From [Mycobacterium] nativiensis (GTDB taxonomy: Bacteria; Actinomycetota; Actinomycetes; Mycobacteriales; Mycobacteriaceae): a DNA stretch of 64,000 nt. The notes below the pieces were generated by a model, which worked only from the letters and a program-made list of their open reading frames with translations, did not search any database and was not told the origin of the DNA. The position numbers and the translations under genes were made by a program. Below, piece by piece: positions 43,507 to 52,486 of the stretch (positions within the stretch are counted from its first letter, which is position 1; the number at the start of each line of letters is the position of its first letter). The stretch lies in the NCBI RefSeq assembly GCF_020172685.1, contig NZ_CP083986.1, forward strand, positions 751,437-815,436, read 5' to 3'.

Positions 43507-43937
43507 TCGCCTACCTGGACTCGTCGGTATTGGCGCGTGCCTACCTGGCTGACGAGGACGGCCATCAGCAGGCGACCGCACTGCTCGCCGACCCCGACAT
43601 TGCCACCGTGACCGGTACCTGGACCCGAATCGAGGTCTCCGGCGCCCTGGTCCGCGCTGCGCGCATCGGCCGCGCCGATGAAAAGGGTTTGCTCGCGCTG
43701 CTCGACGCTGACCTCGCCGGGCCGGTCGTGGTCCTGGGCGCGCCACAGGACCAGATCGAAGAACACGCCCTCGAACTGGTTCGTCGGCATGCGCTGCGTG
43801 CGATGGACGCCTGGCATCTGGCGGTGGCTGCGCTCGTCGTGCCGCCGCTGCTCGAACCCGGGGAGCAGCGCGGGTTCGCCTCGCGCGACGCCGCGCAACG
43901 CCGGGTCGCGGACCTTCTGGGCTTCGTGGCCATCTGA
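43503..43937 (+). CDS. vapC: PIN-domain ribonuclease toxin (VapC)
   Basis: A 144-residue PIN domain with the acidic metal-binding residues Asp6 (AYLDSSVLAR), Glu44 (RIEVSGAL) and the aspartate in LRAMDAWHLA near residue 101. PIN toxins cleave RNA until bound by the antitoxin. It is coupled to the upstream antitoxin by a four-base overlap. Its 3' end is antisense to a truncated secreted-protein frame. Confidence 0.92.
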   Translation: MIAYLDSSVLARAYLADEDGHQQATALLADPDIATVTGTWTRIEVSGALVRAARIGRADEKGLLALLDADLAGPVVVLGAPQDQIEEHALELVRRHALRAMDAWHLAVAALVVPPLLEPGEQRGFASRDAAQRRVADLLGFVAI

Positions 43938-44199
43938 ACTGGGGCTGCCTCGTCCCCGGAACATACGTCCGGCATGAGTAGGTCCCCGGATCGCACATCA
44001 CCGGCAGCGTGGTCTGGCCGCCGTGGACCCCCGGCAGATTCCAGGTCGGCATCAGCGGGCCGTCATACCAGGGGTTTTGCATGTAGCGGCAGGTGTCGAA
44101 CGCCGCGCACGGCGGCTGCGGGCCATCGGCCGCCGCGGACGCCGGCATCGCCAGACCCAGCCCCAACACCGCCGGCGCGGCCAGCAAGGTCATCCGCAT
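43938..44199 (-). pseudogene. Secreted Cys-containing mycobacterial protein lacking a proper 3' end
   Basis: The first 87 codons look real: a signal peptide (MRMTLLAAPAVLGLGLAMPA then SAAADG), then CAAFDTCRYMQNPWYDGPLMP, PVMCDPGTYSC and a short tail, a form I associate with small exported mycobacterial proteins. The frame then runs without a stop through antisense vapC and vapB to 43168, where the residues are Arg-rich and meaningless. The natural end seems to have been lost where the VapBC pair joins it. Confidence 0.6.
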
Positions 44200-44268
44200 C
44201 GAGGGCTCCTTCTACTCGGCTGCGCCCACCATCGCATCGGCCACCGACACGACCGTAGGGTCGGCGAG

Positions 44269-44742
44269 GTGACCATCGAAGAACGGCTGGCCGCCCTCGA
44301 ACACATCGAGGCGATCAAGGCCCTCAAGCACCGTTACTTTCGCGCCTGCGACGCCAAGGACCCCGACACCTTCCGGGCCTGCTTCATCGCCTCCGGCGCC
44401 GACATCGACTATGGCCCGCTCGGCGGCTTCACCGATGCCGACCAGATCGCCGAAACGTTCCGCCGCATCGCCCTGCACACCGTCGATGGCAAACACGTCA
44501 TCCTCGACATGCACCACGCGATGCACCCGGACATCACCATCACCGGACCCGGCCGGGCGAGCGGACGCTGGACGCTGAAGTTCCGCCAGCTCAACCTGAT
44601 TGAGCGCACCGAGCGACTGCTCACCGGCGAATACGACGACGACTACGTCATCGAAGACGGGCAGTGGAAGATGTCGCGGTCGCATTTCCGCCAGCTCTGG
44701 TCGATGGTCCGGCCGCTGGGCGACGCGGTAGTGGAGGCCTGA
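44269..44742 (+). CDS. NTF2-like / SnoaL-type protein
   Basis: About 157 residues. EERLAALEHIEAIKALKHRYFRACDAKD, then FRACFIASGADIDYGPLGGFTDADQIAETF and a following strand set ending WKMSRSHFR, match the alpha/beta cone of SnoaL/NTF2-like enzymes, which often act as dehydratases or isomerases. I chose GTG 44269; the longer frame from 44023 covers the opposite-strand signal peptide. It ends one base before the SDR start, so the two genes form an operon. Confidence 0.85.
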   Translation: MTIEERLAALEHIEAIKALKHRYFRACDAKDPDTFRACFIASGADIDYGPLGGFTDADQIAETFRRIALHTVDGKHVILDMHHAMHPDITITGPGRASGRWTLKFRQLNLIERTERLLTGEYDDDYVIEDGQWKMSRSHFRQLWSMVRPLGDAVVEA

Positions 44743-44743
44743 G

Positions 44744-45580
44744 ATGAGCACCCTGATCGCCTTGGTCACCGGCGCCAGCCGCAGCGTCGGCAAGGGCATC
44801 GCGCTGGCGCTGGGCTCGCAGGGCTGGACCGTCTACGTCACGGCCCGCGGTGAGGTCGGCGCCGACGGGCCCCTGGATGAGACCGCGCGGGAAGTCACCG
44901 AGCGCGGCGGGCGCGGCATCGCCGTGCAGTGCGACCACCGCGACGACGCCCAGATCGCCGCGCTGTTCGCCCGCATCGCCGACGAGCAGGACGGCAGGCT
45001 GGACCTGCTGGTCAACAATGTCTGGGCCGCGCCCAAGGGGTTCGCCGGGTTCACCGGCAAGTTCTGGCAGCGCCCGCTGACCGACTGGGACACCTTGATC
45101 GGGGTGGGGCTGCGCGCCCACTACGTCGCCTCGGTGCACGCCGCGCAGCTGATGGTGGCCCGCGGGTCGGGCCTGATCGCCAACATCTCCTCGTTCGGCA
45201 CCCGCGGGCACCTGCACTCGGTGCTCTACGGCATGTCCAAGGCCGGGCTGGACAAGATGGCCGCCGACATGGCCGTGGAACTGGCCGGCACCGGGGTCAG
45301 CGCGGTGTCGCTGTGGCCGGGGCTGGTGCGCAACGAGGTCATGCAGGGTTTCATGGACCGTGGCCTGGACAACTTCCAGGGTTTTCCGCTGGCCAACGCC
45401 GAAACCCCGGAGTTCATCGGCCGGGTGATCGCCGCGCTGGCCAGCGACCCGGACATCGGTGCCCGCAGCGGGCACACCCTGATCACCGCCGAGACCGCGC
45501 TGGACTACTCCGTCACCGACATCGAGGGCAACCAGCCCGATTCGCACCGCGAACTGTTCGGCGGCGGGCCGCTGTACTGA
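44744..45580 (+). CDS. Short-chain dehydrogenase/reductase (DHRS1-like)
   Basis: A 278-residue SDR with TGASRSVGKGIALAL (cofactor loop, residues 10-24), LLVNNVWAAP (about 89-98), ANISSFG with the catalytic Ser, and YGMSKAGLDKMA (Tyr/Lys pair, about 165-176). NVWAAP in place of NNAG and the overall length recall the DHRS1 subgroup. It probably works with the NTF2-like protein just upstream on one metabolite, possibly a steroid or lipid. Confidence 0.92.
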   Translation: MSTLIALVTGASRSVGKGIALALGSQGWTVYVTARGEVGADGPLDETAREVTERGGRGIAVQCDHRDDAQIAALFARIADEQDGRLDLLVNNVWAAPKGFAGFTGKFWQRPLTDWDTLIGVGLRAHYVASVHAAQLMVARGSGLIANISSFGTRGHLHSVLYGMSKAGLDKMAADMAVELAGTGVSAVSLWPGLVRNEVMQGFMDRGLDNFQGFPLANAETPEFIGRVIAALASDPDIGARSGHTLITAETALDYSVTDIEGNQPDSHRELFGGGPLY

Positions 45581-45584
45581 CGGG

Positions 45585-47024
45585 CTACCAGTTGCTCGGC
45601 TCGTAATCCTTGAGGAAACACCCGTACAGATCCTCGCCGGCCTCCCCACGCACGATCGGGTCATAGACCCGGGCGGCGCCGTCGACCAGGTCCAACGGGG
45701 CGTGGAAGCCCTCCTCGGCCAGCCGCAGCTTGGTGGGGTGCGGGCGCTCATCGGTGATCCAGCCGGTGTCCACCGCGGTCATCAGGATTCCGTCGTTCGC
45801 CAGCATCTCCTCCGCACTGGTGCGGGTGAGCATGTTCAGGGCCGCCTTGGCCATGTTGGTGTGCGGATGCCCGGGGCCCTTGTAGCGGCGGCTGAACTGG
45901 CCCTCCATCGCCGACACATTCACCACGTACTTACGGCGGGCGGATGACGCCGCCATCGCCGGGCGCAGCCGGCTGACCAGGATGAACGGCGCGGTCTGAT
46001 TGCACAGCTGCACCTCGAGCAGCTCCAGGGCATCGACCTCGTGCACCCGCTGGGTCCAGCTGTTGATCGCGGCGGTATCCGGCAGCAGCCCGCCGGCGTC
46101 GATCGCCACCCCGGCGGCGATCCGCTCCGGGGAGGCGCTGCGCGCGGTCAGCGCCAGCTCGGCCAGCGCGTGCGGCTGCTGATGTTCGGCGAGGCTGCTG
46201 GCCAGGGCCGCCGGGTGCGCGTCGCTGACGTGGTCGAAGGTGATCACGTCGACCAGCTCGGCTGCCGGGGTGCGCTCGGCCTCCACCAGCGCGGCATACG
46301 AGCCGGGGGCGCGTCGCACGGTCTGGGCGGCGTTGTTGATCAGGATGTCCAGCGGACCCTGAGCTGCCACGGTGTCGGCGAGCGCGACGACCTGTGCCGG
46401 ATCGCGCAGGTCGATGCCGACCACCTGCAGCCGGTGCAGCCAGTCGGCGGCGTCGGGCATGGCGGCGAACCGGCGGACCGCGTCGTTGGGAAAGCGGGTG
46501 GTGATGGTGGTGTGGGCGCCATCGCGCAGCAGCCGCAGCGCGATGTACATGCCGATCTTGGCGCGCCCGCCGGTCAGCAGGGCGCGTCGGCCGGTCAGGT
46601 CGGTGCGGGCGTCGCGTTTGGCGCGGCTGAAGGCGGCGCAGTCCGGGCAGAGCTGGTGGTAGAACGCATCCACCTGCGTGTAGTGCTGTTTGCAGATGTA
46701 GCAGGCCCGGGAGCGGATCAGGGTGCCCGCCGACGCGCCGACGGCGGCCGAGACCAGCGGAATGCCCTGGGTCTCGTCGTCGATACGGCCCGGGGCACCG
46801 GTGGCGGTGGCGGCGACGACGGCCTTGTCGGCGGCGGCCACCGCGTCCCGCTTGGCGTCGCGGCGGGCCTTCTTCACCGTCTTGAACATCCGCGCGGTGG
46901 CGCGGCGCACCGCGACGGCGTCGGGGTGCTCGGGCGGCAGCGCATCGACCTCGGCGATCACCTGCAGGCAGGTGGCGAGCTTTTCCGGGTCGATGGCGGT
47001 CACGCCTGGTAAGGGTACGGGCAC
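45585..47024 (-). CDS. SDR-family oxidoreductase with long N-terminal extension and zinc ribbon
   Basis: The 479-residue product has an SDR core from about residue 150: GRRALLTGGRAKIGMYIALRLL (cofactor loop), DILINNAAQTVRR (about 225-237), and a final domain with VNVSAMEGQFSRRYKGPGHPHTNMAKAAL. The usual Tyr-x-x-x-Lys is not obvious and reads HPHTNMAK. Before the core is a 145-residue extension with a helical charged part and CYIC...CPDC, a likely zinc ribbon. The start may be GTG 47024 or GTG 47003. It is convergent with the SDR gene and divergent from RF3. Confidence 0.82.
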   Translation of the reverse strand: MPVPLPGVTAIDPEKLATCLQVIAEVDALPPEHPDAVAVRRATARMFKTVKKARRDAKRDAVAAADKAVVAATATGAPGRIDDETQGIPLVSAAVGASAGTLIRSRACYICKQHYTQVDAFYHQLCPDCAAFSRAKRDARTDLTGRRALLTGGRAKIGMYIALRLLRDGAHTTITTRFPNDAVRRFAAMPDAADWLHRLQVVGIDLRDPAQVVALADTVAAQGPLDILINNAAQTVRRAPGSYAALVEAERTPAAELVDVITFDHVSDAHPAALASSLAEHQQPHALAELALTARSASPERIAAGVAIDAGGLLPDTAAINSWTQRVHEVDALELLEVQLCNQTAPFILVSRLRPAMAASSARRKYVVNVSAMEGQFSRRYKGPGHPHTNMAKAALNMLTRTSAEEMLANDGILMTAVDTGWITDERPHPTKLRLAEEGFHAPLDLVDGAARVYDPIVRGEAGEDLYGCFLKDYEPSNW

Positions 47025-47074
47025 CTGCGCCGATTATCGATTTGCTCCAGATCGCCAATACACTCGCTGGCGCA

Positions 47075-48667
47075 ATGACCGAGATCTCCTCCGAAGCGGG
47101 CCGCCGCCGAACCTTCGCCGTCATCAGCCACCCCGACGCCGGCAAGTCCACCTTGACCGAGGCGCTGGTGCTGCATGCCAAGGCCATCACCGAAGCCGGC
47201 GCGGTGCACGGCAAAGCCGGTCGTCGCGCCACCGTGTCGGACTGGATGGAGATGGAGAAAGCCCGCGGCATCTCCATCACCTCGACGGCCCTGCAGTTCC
47301 CGTACCGCACCGCCAAGGGCCAGGACTGCGTCATCAACCTGCTTGACACCCCCGGCCACGCCGACTTCTCCGAGGACACCTACCGGGTGCTGACCGCCGT
47401 CGACTCGGCGGTCATGCTGATCGACGCCGCGAAGGGCCTGGAGCCGCAGACCCTCAAACTGTTCCAGGTGTGTCGGCACCGCCGGATCCCGATCATCACG
47501 GTGATCAACAAGTGGGACCGCCCCGGCCGGCATGCCCTGGAACTGATGGACGAGATCGCGACCCGGATCGGGCTGCGCCCCACCCCGCTCACCTGGCCGG
47601 TCGGCATCGCCGGAGACTTCAAAGGGGTGCTGGACCGTCGGTCCGGAAACTTCATCCGGTTCACCCGGACCGCCGGTGGCGCCACCGCGGCACCCGAGGA
47701 GCACATCGCCGCCGCCGATGCGCACGACGCGGCCGGCATCGACTGGGACACCGCGGTCGAAGAGTGCGAGCTGCTGAGCGCCGACGGATCCGACTTCGAC
47801 CGCGAGGCGTTCCTCGACTGCACGGCATCACCGGTCCTGTTCACCTCGGCGGCGCTGAACTTCGGGGTGAACCAGCTGCTCGACGTGCTCACCGAGCTGG
47901 CGCCGCCGCCCGGCGGGGCGCTCGACGTCGACGGTACTCGGCGCACCACCGACGCGCCGTTCAGCGCGTTCGTGTTCAAGGTGCAGGCCGGAATGGACTC
48001 CGCCCACCGCGATCGCATCGCCTACGCGCGGGTGTACTCGGGAACCTTCGAACGCGGCGACGTCCTCACCCACGCCTCGACCGGCAAGCCTTTCGTCACC
48101 AAATACGCCCAGTCGGTGTTCGGCCAGCAGCGCTCCACCCTGGACACCGCCTGGCCCGGTGATGTGATCGGGCTGGCCAACGCCGCCGCCCTGCGCCCGG
48201 GCGACACCCTGTACTGCGATGTGCCCGTGCAGTATCCGCCGATCCCGAGCTTCTCGCCCGAGCACTTCTCGGTGGCCCGCAACGCCGACCCCAGCAAGCA
48301 CAAGCAGTTCCGCCGCGGCATCGAGCAGTTGGACCAGGAGGGCGTCGTTCAGGTGCTGCGCTCCGATCGCCGCGGCGACCAGGCGCCGGTGCTCGCCGCG
48401 GTCGGCCCGATGCAGTTCGAGGTGGCCGCACACCGGATGGCCACCGAGATCGGCGCGCCGATTCAGCTGGAGTCGTTGCCATATCAGGTCGCGCGGATTG
48501 TGGAACCCCAAGACGTCGACTTCGTCTCCAGGCAGTCGCTGGCGGAAGTCATGACCCGCACCGACGGCGTGCACCTGGTGCTGTTCTCCAACAGCTGGCG
48601 GCTGCAGGGCTTCCAACGTGACAACCCCGATGTGCGGCTGCGGTCACTGGTGGCCGCGGACGGGTAG
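47075..48667 (+). CDS. prfC: Peptide chain release factor 3
   Basis: The 530-residue GTPase carries SHPDAGKSTLTEAL (P-loop, about residues 18-31), RGISITSTALQF (switch I), DTPGHADFSEDTYRVL (switch II, about 91-106), and NKWDRPGR (about 145-152), followed by the RF3-specific middle and C-terminal domains. RF3 recycles RF1/RF2 from ribosomes after termination. I chose ATG 47075 (MTEISSEAGRR). It is a single-gene unit, convergent with the GH130 gene. Confidence 0.96.
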   Translation: MTEISSEAGRRRTFAVISHPDAGKSTLTEALVLHAKAITEAGAVHGKAGRRATVSDWMEMEKARGISITSTALQFPYRTAKGQDCVINLLDTPGHADFSEDTYRVLTAVDSAVMLIDAAKGLEPQTLKLFQVCRHRRIPIITVINKWDRPGRHALELMDEIATRIGLRPTPLTWPVGIAGDFKGVLDRRSGNFIRFTRTAGGATAAPEEHIAAADAHDAAGIDWDTAVEECELLSADGSDFDREAFLDCTASPVLFTSAALNFGVNQLLDVLTELAPPPGGALDVDGTRRTTDAPFSAFVFKVQAGMDSAHRDRIAYARVYSGTFERGDVLTHASTGKPFVTKYAQSVFGQQRSTLDTAWPGDVIGLANAAALRPGDTLYCDVPVQYPPIPSFSPEHFSVARNADPSKHKQFRRGIEQLDQEGVVQVLRSDRRGDQAPVLAAVGPMQFEVAAHRMATEIGAPIQLESLPYQVARIVEPQDVDFVSRQSLAEVMTRTDGVHLVLFSNSWRLQGFQRDNPDVRLRSLVAADG

Positions 48668-48677
48668 CCGGCAGGCC

Positions 48678-50156
48678 TCAATCGCCCAGTGCGGCAAGCA
48701 GTCCGGACAGCGGTACGGTGGCGATGCCGATGGCGGCGTCGCCGATACCGTACGGCAGTACCAGGGTGTCGGCGTGTACCAGGGCGCCGCAGGAGTAGAC
48801 GACATTGGGCACGTAGCCGTCCTGTTCGTCGGCGGCGGGACTCAACAGCGGTTGGCGCAGCCGACCGACGATCCGGGTCGGGTCGTCGAGATCGAGCAGA
48901 ACCGCTCCGATGCGATAGGTGCGCATCGGTCCGACGCCGTGGGTGAGCACCAGCCAGCCGGCGTCGGTTTCGATGGGGGCGCCGCAGTTCCCGAGCTGCA
49001 ACGTCTCCCACGGCCGGGTCGGCCGCTGGATGGGAACCGCGTTCGGCCAGACCGACAGGTGATCGGAATAGGCGATCGCGTTCGATTCGCGGTCGGCTCT
49101 GGACAAAGCCGCGAACCGGCCGCGGATCCGGCGCGGAAACAACGCGAGGCCCTTGTTGGCGGCGGCGGATCCGACGATCGGCGTGGAGGTGAAGGACCGG
49201 AAATCCGTTGTCTGCAGGAGCTGTTGACTGATGTGGGAACCACTGTAGGCCGTGTAGGTGGCACACCATCGCACCGAGCCGTCATCGTCGGTGAAGCGGA
49301 CGAAACGGGCATCCTCCATTCCGGCTTGCTCAGCGTCCATCGACGGCCACAGGACCCGCTCGGAAAGCGGGATGTTGTCGGAGAATTCGACGGCGTACGT
49401 CCGCTTGGCGATCGCGCGGATCGCCGAGATCGTCTCTCCGGCACGTCCACGGGTGCTCAGATGGGTCTCAAGCTCGGCCAGACGCCGGTCGAGTTCCGCG
49501 TGGCTGAAACGGTCGCCGAGTCCGTCGAGGACGTAGCCGGTCGCTTCTCCGGCGTCGTCGAGTCGGGCGAGTTCATTGCGAAAGACAGCCGCGTCCAGCA
49601 GGGTCGACGCGGCCGCCCCGGCGGTGGCGAAGCGACTCCGGTCATCGACAGTCGGGTTTCCCGAAGCATCGATGATGCCGGTCCGAAAGCCGATCGAGGA
49701 ACGGTGTCCTTCTCCGATACCCCGCACGCTCATCACGAAACGCAGCCCCCCGGCGACCGTTTCCGCCTGATCGGGGTGGGCCACCATGCTGGGGTTGCAC
49801 AACGCCGCACCTTCGATGGCGTACTCGTTGGTGAACGTCGCACCCAGCAACAACATGCGCACCTCGGAGAGTTCCCGGTCGGGATCCAGCCGGTCGGAGA
49901 GCTCGCGGGCGTGTCGTCGGAAGGTGCCGACCAGATCGCGGTGTCGGCCATCGAAGCGTGTGACGACGTCATCCAGTGCCGACCGCGCATCGTCCTCGTC
50001 CAGTGCCAGGATTCGGGCCAGCACCGCCCCGGCGCGCGACTCCTGGTACTCGAAACCCTCCTGGCCCGGCACGAAGAGTTGGGTGACCACCCGCGACGGA
50101 TCGGCTGCAAATCGCCGCGGGCTGCGGGTGACCAGTCCGTCACGCACCGAAGTCAT
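48678..50156 (-). CDS. GH130-like glycoside phosphorylase/hydrolase
   Basis: About 492 residues. An N-terminal helical region precedes a five-bladed beta-propeller-type core with NPSMVAHP, GMEDARFVRFTDDDGSVRWCATYTAY, NKGLALFPRRIRGRFAALSR and LGNCGAPIETDAGWLVLTHGVG, the usual landmarks of GH130-type enzymes, many of which phosphorolyse beta-mannosides. I chose ATG 50156 because it overlaps the preceding gene's stop (ATGA). Third gene of an operon with a GT4 glycosyltransferase and a toroid protein, so it may process a mannose-type glycan. Confidence 0.86.
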   Translation of the reverse strand: MTSVRDGLVTRSPRRFAADPSRVVTQLFVPGQEGFEYQESRAGAVLARILALDEDDARSALDDVVTRFDGRHRDLVGTFRRHARELSDRLDPDRELSEVRMLLLGATFTNEYAIEGAALCNPSMVAHPDQAETVAGGLRFVMSVRGIGEGHRSSIGFRTGIIDASGNPTVDDRSRFATAGAAASTLLDAAVFRNELARLDDAGEATGYVLDGLGDRFSHAELDRRLAELETHLSTRGRAGETISAIRAIAKRTYAVEFSDNIPLSERVLWPSMDAEQAGMEDARFVRFTDDDGSVRWCATYTAYSGSHISQQLLQTTDFRSFTSTPIVGSAAANKGLALFPRRIRGRFAALSRADRESNAIAYSDHLSVWPNAVPIQRPTRPWETLQLGNCGAPIETDAGWLVLTHGVGPMRTYRIGAVLLDLDDPTRIVGRLRQPLLSPAADEQDGYVPNVVYSCGALVHADTLVLPYGIGDAAIGIATVPLSGLLAALGD

Positions 50157-51175
50157 TGCGGCACAGCCGAGAAGTGCTGAGCCTGCTGCAGGGTGGACAG
50201 CACAGCCAGTGTCGACTCCGCACCCTGGTTGCGGTTGACTCCGTCGGCGTGCAGCCCGTCGAATCCGCCGCCGGTCTCGGGATCCCACATCAGCTGTCCT
50301 GCGTCGTTGGCGCCCTGGAACCACGCTGCGGCCGCCCGGACGCCGTCCGGCCAGATCTGCCTGGGGTCGATGGCGGCGGCACGGGCGCACGCGTCCGCGA
50401 GAGTGGCCACTTCGGTCGGCTGCTGATCGAAGGCGGGCCGAACGTCATCCGGCCCCCGGCCCCCTGCAGGGGTGGGCGAGAGGTGACCATCGGCCGCTTC
50501 GTGTCCGAGCAGCCACTCCAGCAGATCCAGGCCGCGCTGCCACAGTGGCTTTGTGTCGAGCGCGACGCCGGCCGCGATCATCGCCTCGGCAAGGACCGCG
50601 TTCGCGTAGGTCAGCCGCGCCTCGGGCCATGGCCAGGACGGGTTGGCGTTCGGTTCGGCGACCGAGGCGGCGTAGTCGGTGACCAGGTCGTGTGCCGCGC
50701 GGAGTTCGGGGGCGACGGTCAGGAGTTCGGCGGCTCCCAACACCGCGAACGCCATTGCGCGCGGCCAGGGCGACCGCGCCCGTGCGGCGCGTTCGAACTG
50801 GACGATGGCCGACTGGCGGACCCAGGCCACCTTGCTGTGGGCAGCGGCCGTCCCGAGTCCCCAGATGCACCGTCCCCAGCAGTCCTCCAGCGTCGGCTCG
50901 TCTGCCCAACGCCCGGAGCTGTCCATCCGATTGCGGCAAGCGCCGGTGAGGTCCTGCGCCTCGTTCAGGAACCGCACCGCGACACTGGCAAGTCGGTGCA
51001 CATCCCAATCGGCGTGGGGTTGTCGGGTGGCAACGACGAGGACACGGCTCATGTCGTCGGTGCAGTAGCCGTGCTCGGGCCGGGGCTCGGCGAAACAGGC
51101 GTGCTCGAAGGTGCCCCGATGGTCCGTCATGCGCAGCAGGTGGTCGAAGATCGGGGCCGGCGCCGTGGTGGTCAT
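50153..51175 (-). CDS. Glycosidase-like (alpha/alpha toroid) protein
   Basis: The 340-residue helical protein has repeated Trp- and Ala-rich helices (EDCWGRCIWGLGTAAAH, FAVLGAAELL, WPWPEARLTYANAVLAEAMIAAG, GLDLLEWLLGHE), typical of an alpha/alpha toroid sugar-active domain. The segment CTDDMSRVLVVA near residues 38-49 and the end GGFDGLHADGVNRNQGAESTLA resemble proteins found beside GT4 and GH130 genes. Catalytic residues are not clear to me. Four-base overlaps on both sides place it firmly in the operon. Confidence 0.75.
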   Translation of the reverse strand: MTTTAPAPIFDHLLRMTDHRGTFEHACFAEPRPEHGYCTDDMSRVLVVATRQPHADWDVHRLASVAVRFLNEAQDLTGACRNRMDSSGRWADEPTLEDCWGRCIWGLGTAAAHSKVAWVRQSAIVQFERAARARSPWPRAMAFAVLGAAELLTVAPELRAAHDLVTDYAASVAEPNANPSWPWPEARLTYANAVLAEAMIAAGVALDTKPLWQRGLDLLEWLLGHEAADGHLSPTPAGGRGPDDVRPAFDQQPTEVATLADACARAAAIDPRQIWPDGVRAAAAWFQGANDAGQLMWDPETGGGFDGLHADGVNRNQGAESTLAVLSTLQQAQHFSAVPQ

Positions 51176-52350
51176 CGCGGCCCCGGCCGCGCGGCGAGAT
51201 GCCGCTGCGCCAGAGTGACGTAGGCGTTGGCCACGCTCGTCCAGGCCATCGTCGGCGCCAGCCGGCGGGCCTCGGCGGCCATCGCGCCGGCCACCCGCGG
51301 ATCGGTCAGCAGTCGGAGTAGGGCGGCGGTCAGCGCGTCGGGATCATCGTGCCCCACAACGATGCCCGCCCCGGTGCCGAGAAGCTCAATGGCGTGCGGG
51401 AAGGCCGTGGCGACCACCGGTCGACCGCACGCGATGGCGTCGACCAGCACGCCGGACGTGACCTGGTCGGTGGAGTCGTAGGGCAGGACGACCGCCTTAC
51501 AGGACTGGACCAGGGCCACCAATGATGCGACGCCCCGGTAGTCAGGGTCGAACGCCACCGAGTCGGCGACACCGCCGCGCCGCGCCTGTTCGGCACGCGC
51601 GTCACGATAGGCCTCACCGTCGGCGGCCAGAACCTTCGGATGCGTCTGCCCGGCCACCAGGTAGCGCGGCTGGCCGGGGAGGTTCTGCAGCGCGCCCATC
51701 ACATCGATGACCCGTTCGATGCCCTTGCCCGGCCCCAGCAGGCCCCAGGTCAACAGGGTGGGTCTACCTGAACGCTTCGATGGGGCAGTTTTCGGCACGG
51801 CCGCGCCGTGCGGGATCGTGGTGACCTTACGACGGTCGATGGTGAAGTCCTGGCGTAGGCGCTGACTGGCGACCTCGGACATGACGACCAATTGATCCGC
51901 CCGCGCCGCGATCGCCTCGAACACTGAACGCTGGTGTGGGGTAGGGTTTTTCAGGATCGTGTGCGCGACTACGATCGACGGGACGCTCAACCCGCCGATG
52001 ATGTCCAGTACTTCCTCTCCGTCGAGACCGCCGTAGATCCCGTACTCATGCTGAATGACGGCGATATCGCTCTGATTGAGTGCCTCAGAGCCGGCCGCCA
52101 CCGATGCCGCGGACCCGTTGACCAGCTCACCGACGACTCGGGAACTCCTGGATGGTGCGCCGTCGGCTACGCGCACCACGCTGACGTTGGCGCCCGTGGC
52201 GGACAGCCCGACGGACAGGGCCGCGGTGAACGTCGCCAGCCCGCACGGTGTCGGCGGATAGGTGCTGAGGATGCCGAAACTCGGTGGACGCGAAAAGCGT
52301 TGTTCCACTTTGGTGACCGTAAAGGGAGGATAGGCGAACAGAGCATTCAT
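51172..52350 (-). CDS. GT4-family glycosyltransferase
   Basis: The 392-residue protein has a GT-B layout: an N-terminal YPPTPCGLATFTAALSVGL, central HGAAVP and WGLLGPGKGIERVIDVM, and a C-terminal donor-binding SGVLVDAIACGRPVVATAFPHAIELLG where the family's E-x7-E motif usually lies (here Asp in the first place). It should transfer a sugar from a nucleotide donor in the cytoplasm. First gene of the three-gene operon, linked by ATGA overlaps. Confidence 0.9.
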   Translation of the reverse strand: MNALFAYPPFTVTKVEQRFSRPPSFGILSTYPPTPCGLATFTAALSVGLSATGANVSVVRVADGAPSRSSRVVGELVNGSAASVAAGSEALNQSDIAVIQHEYGIYGGLDGEEVLDIIGGLSVPSIVVAHTILKNPTPHQRSVFEAIAARADQLVVMSEVASQRLRQDFTIDRRKVTTIPHGAAVPKTAPSKRSGRPTLLTWGLLGPGKGIERVIDVMGALQNLPGQPRYLVAGQTHPKVLAADGEAYRDARAEQARRGGVADSVAFDPDYRGVASLVALVQSCKAVVLPYDSTDQVTSGVLVDAIACGRPVVATAFPHAIELLGTGAGIVVGHDDPDALTAALLRLLTDPRVAGAMAAEARRLAPTMAWTSVANAYVTLAQRHLAARPGPR

Positions 52351-52486
52351 GGTGATCCCGACGGACGGTCGTCACCGGTATGTCCGGTGCGAGCGGCTGC
52401 TCTACAAGATCAACGGCGAACTGCTGACTCATCCCGGACTGGCTCGGCTCCCAACTCCATCGAGGGTACACGCGGTGTCGCCGGCC

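Noticed and set aside
43168-43937. Long C-terminal extension of the secreted-protein frame
   Set aside because: It is antisense to vapB and vapC and is Arg-rich without family character; only the first 87 codons look coding.
48618-50180. 520-residue plus-strand frame antisense to the GH130 gene
   Set aside because: No motifs; the opposite strand encodes a recognisable enzyme in an operon.
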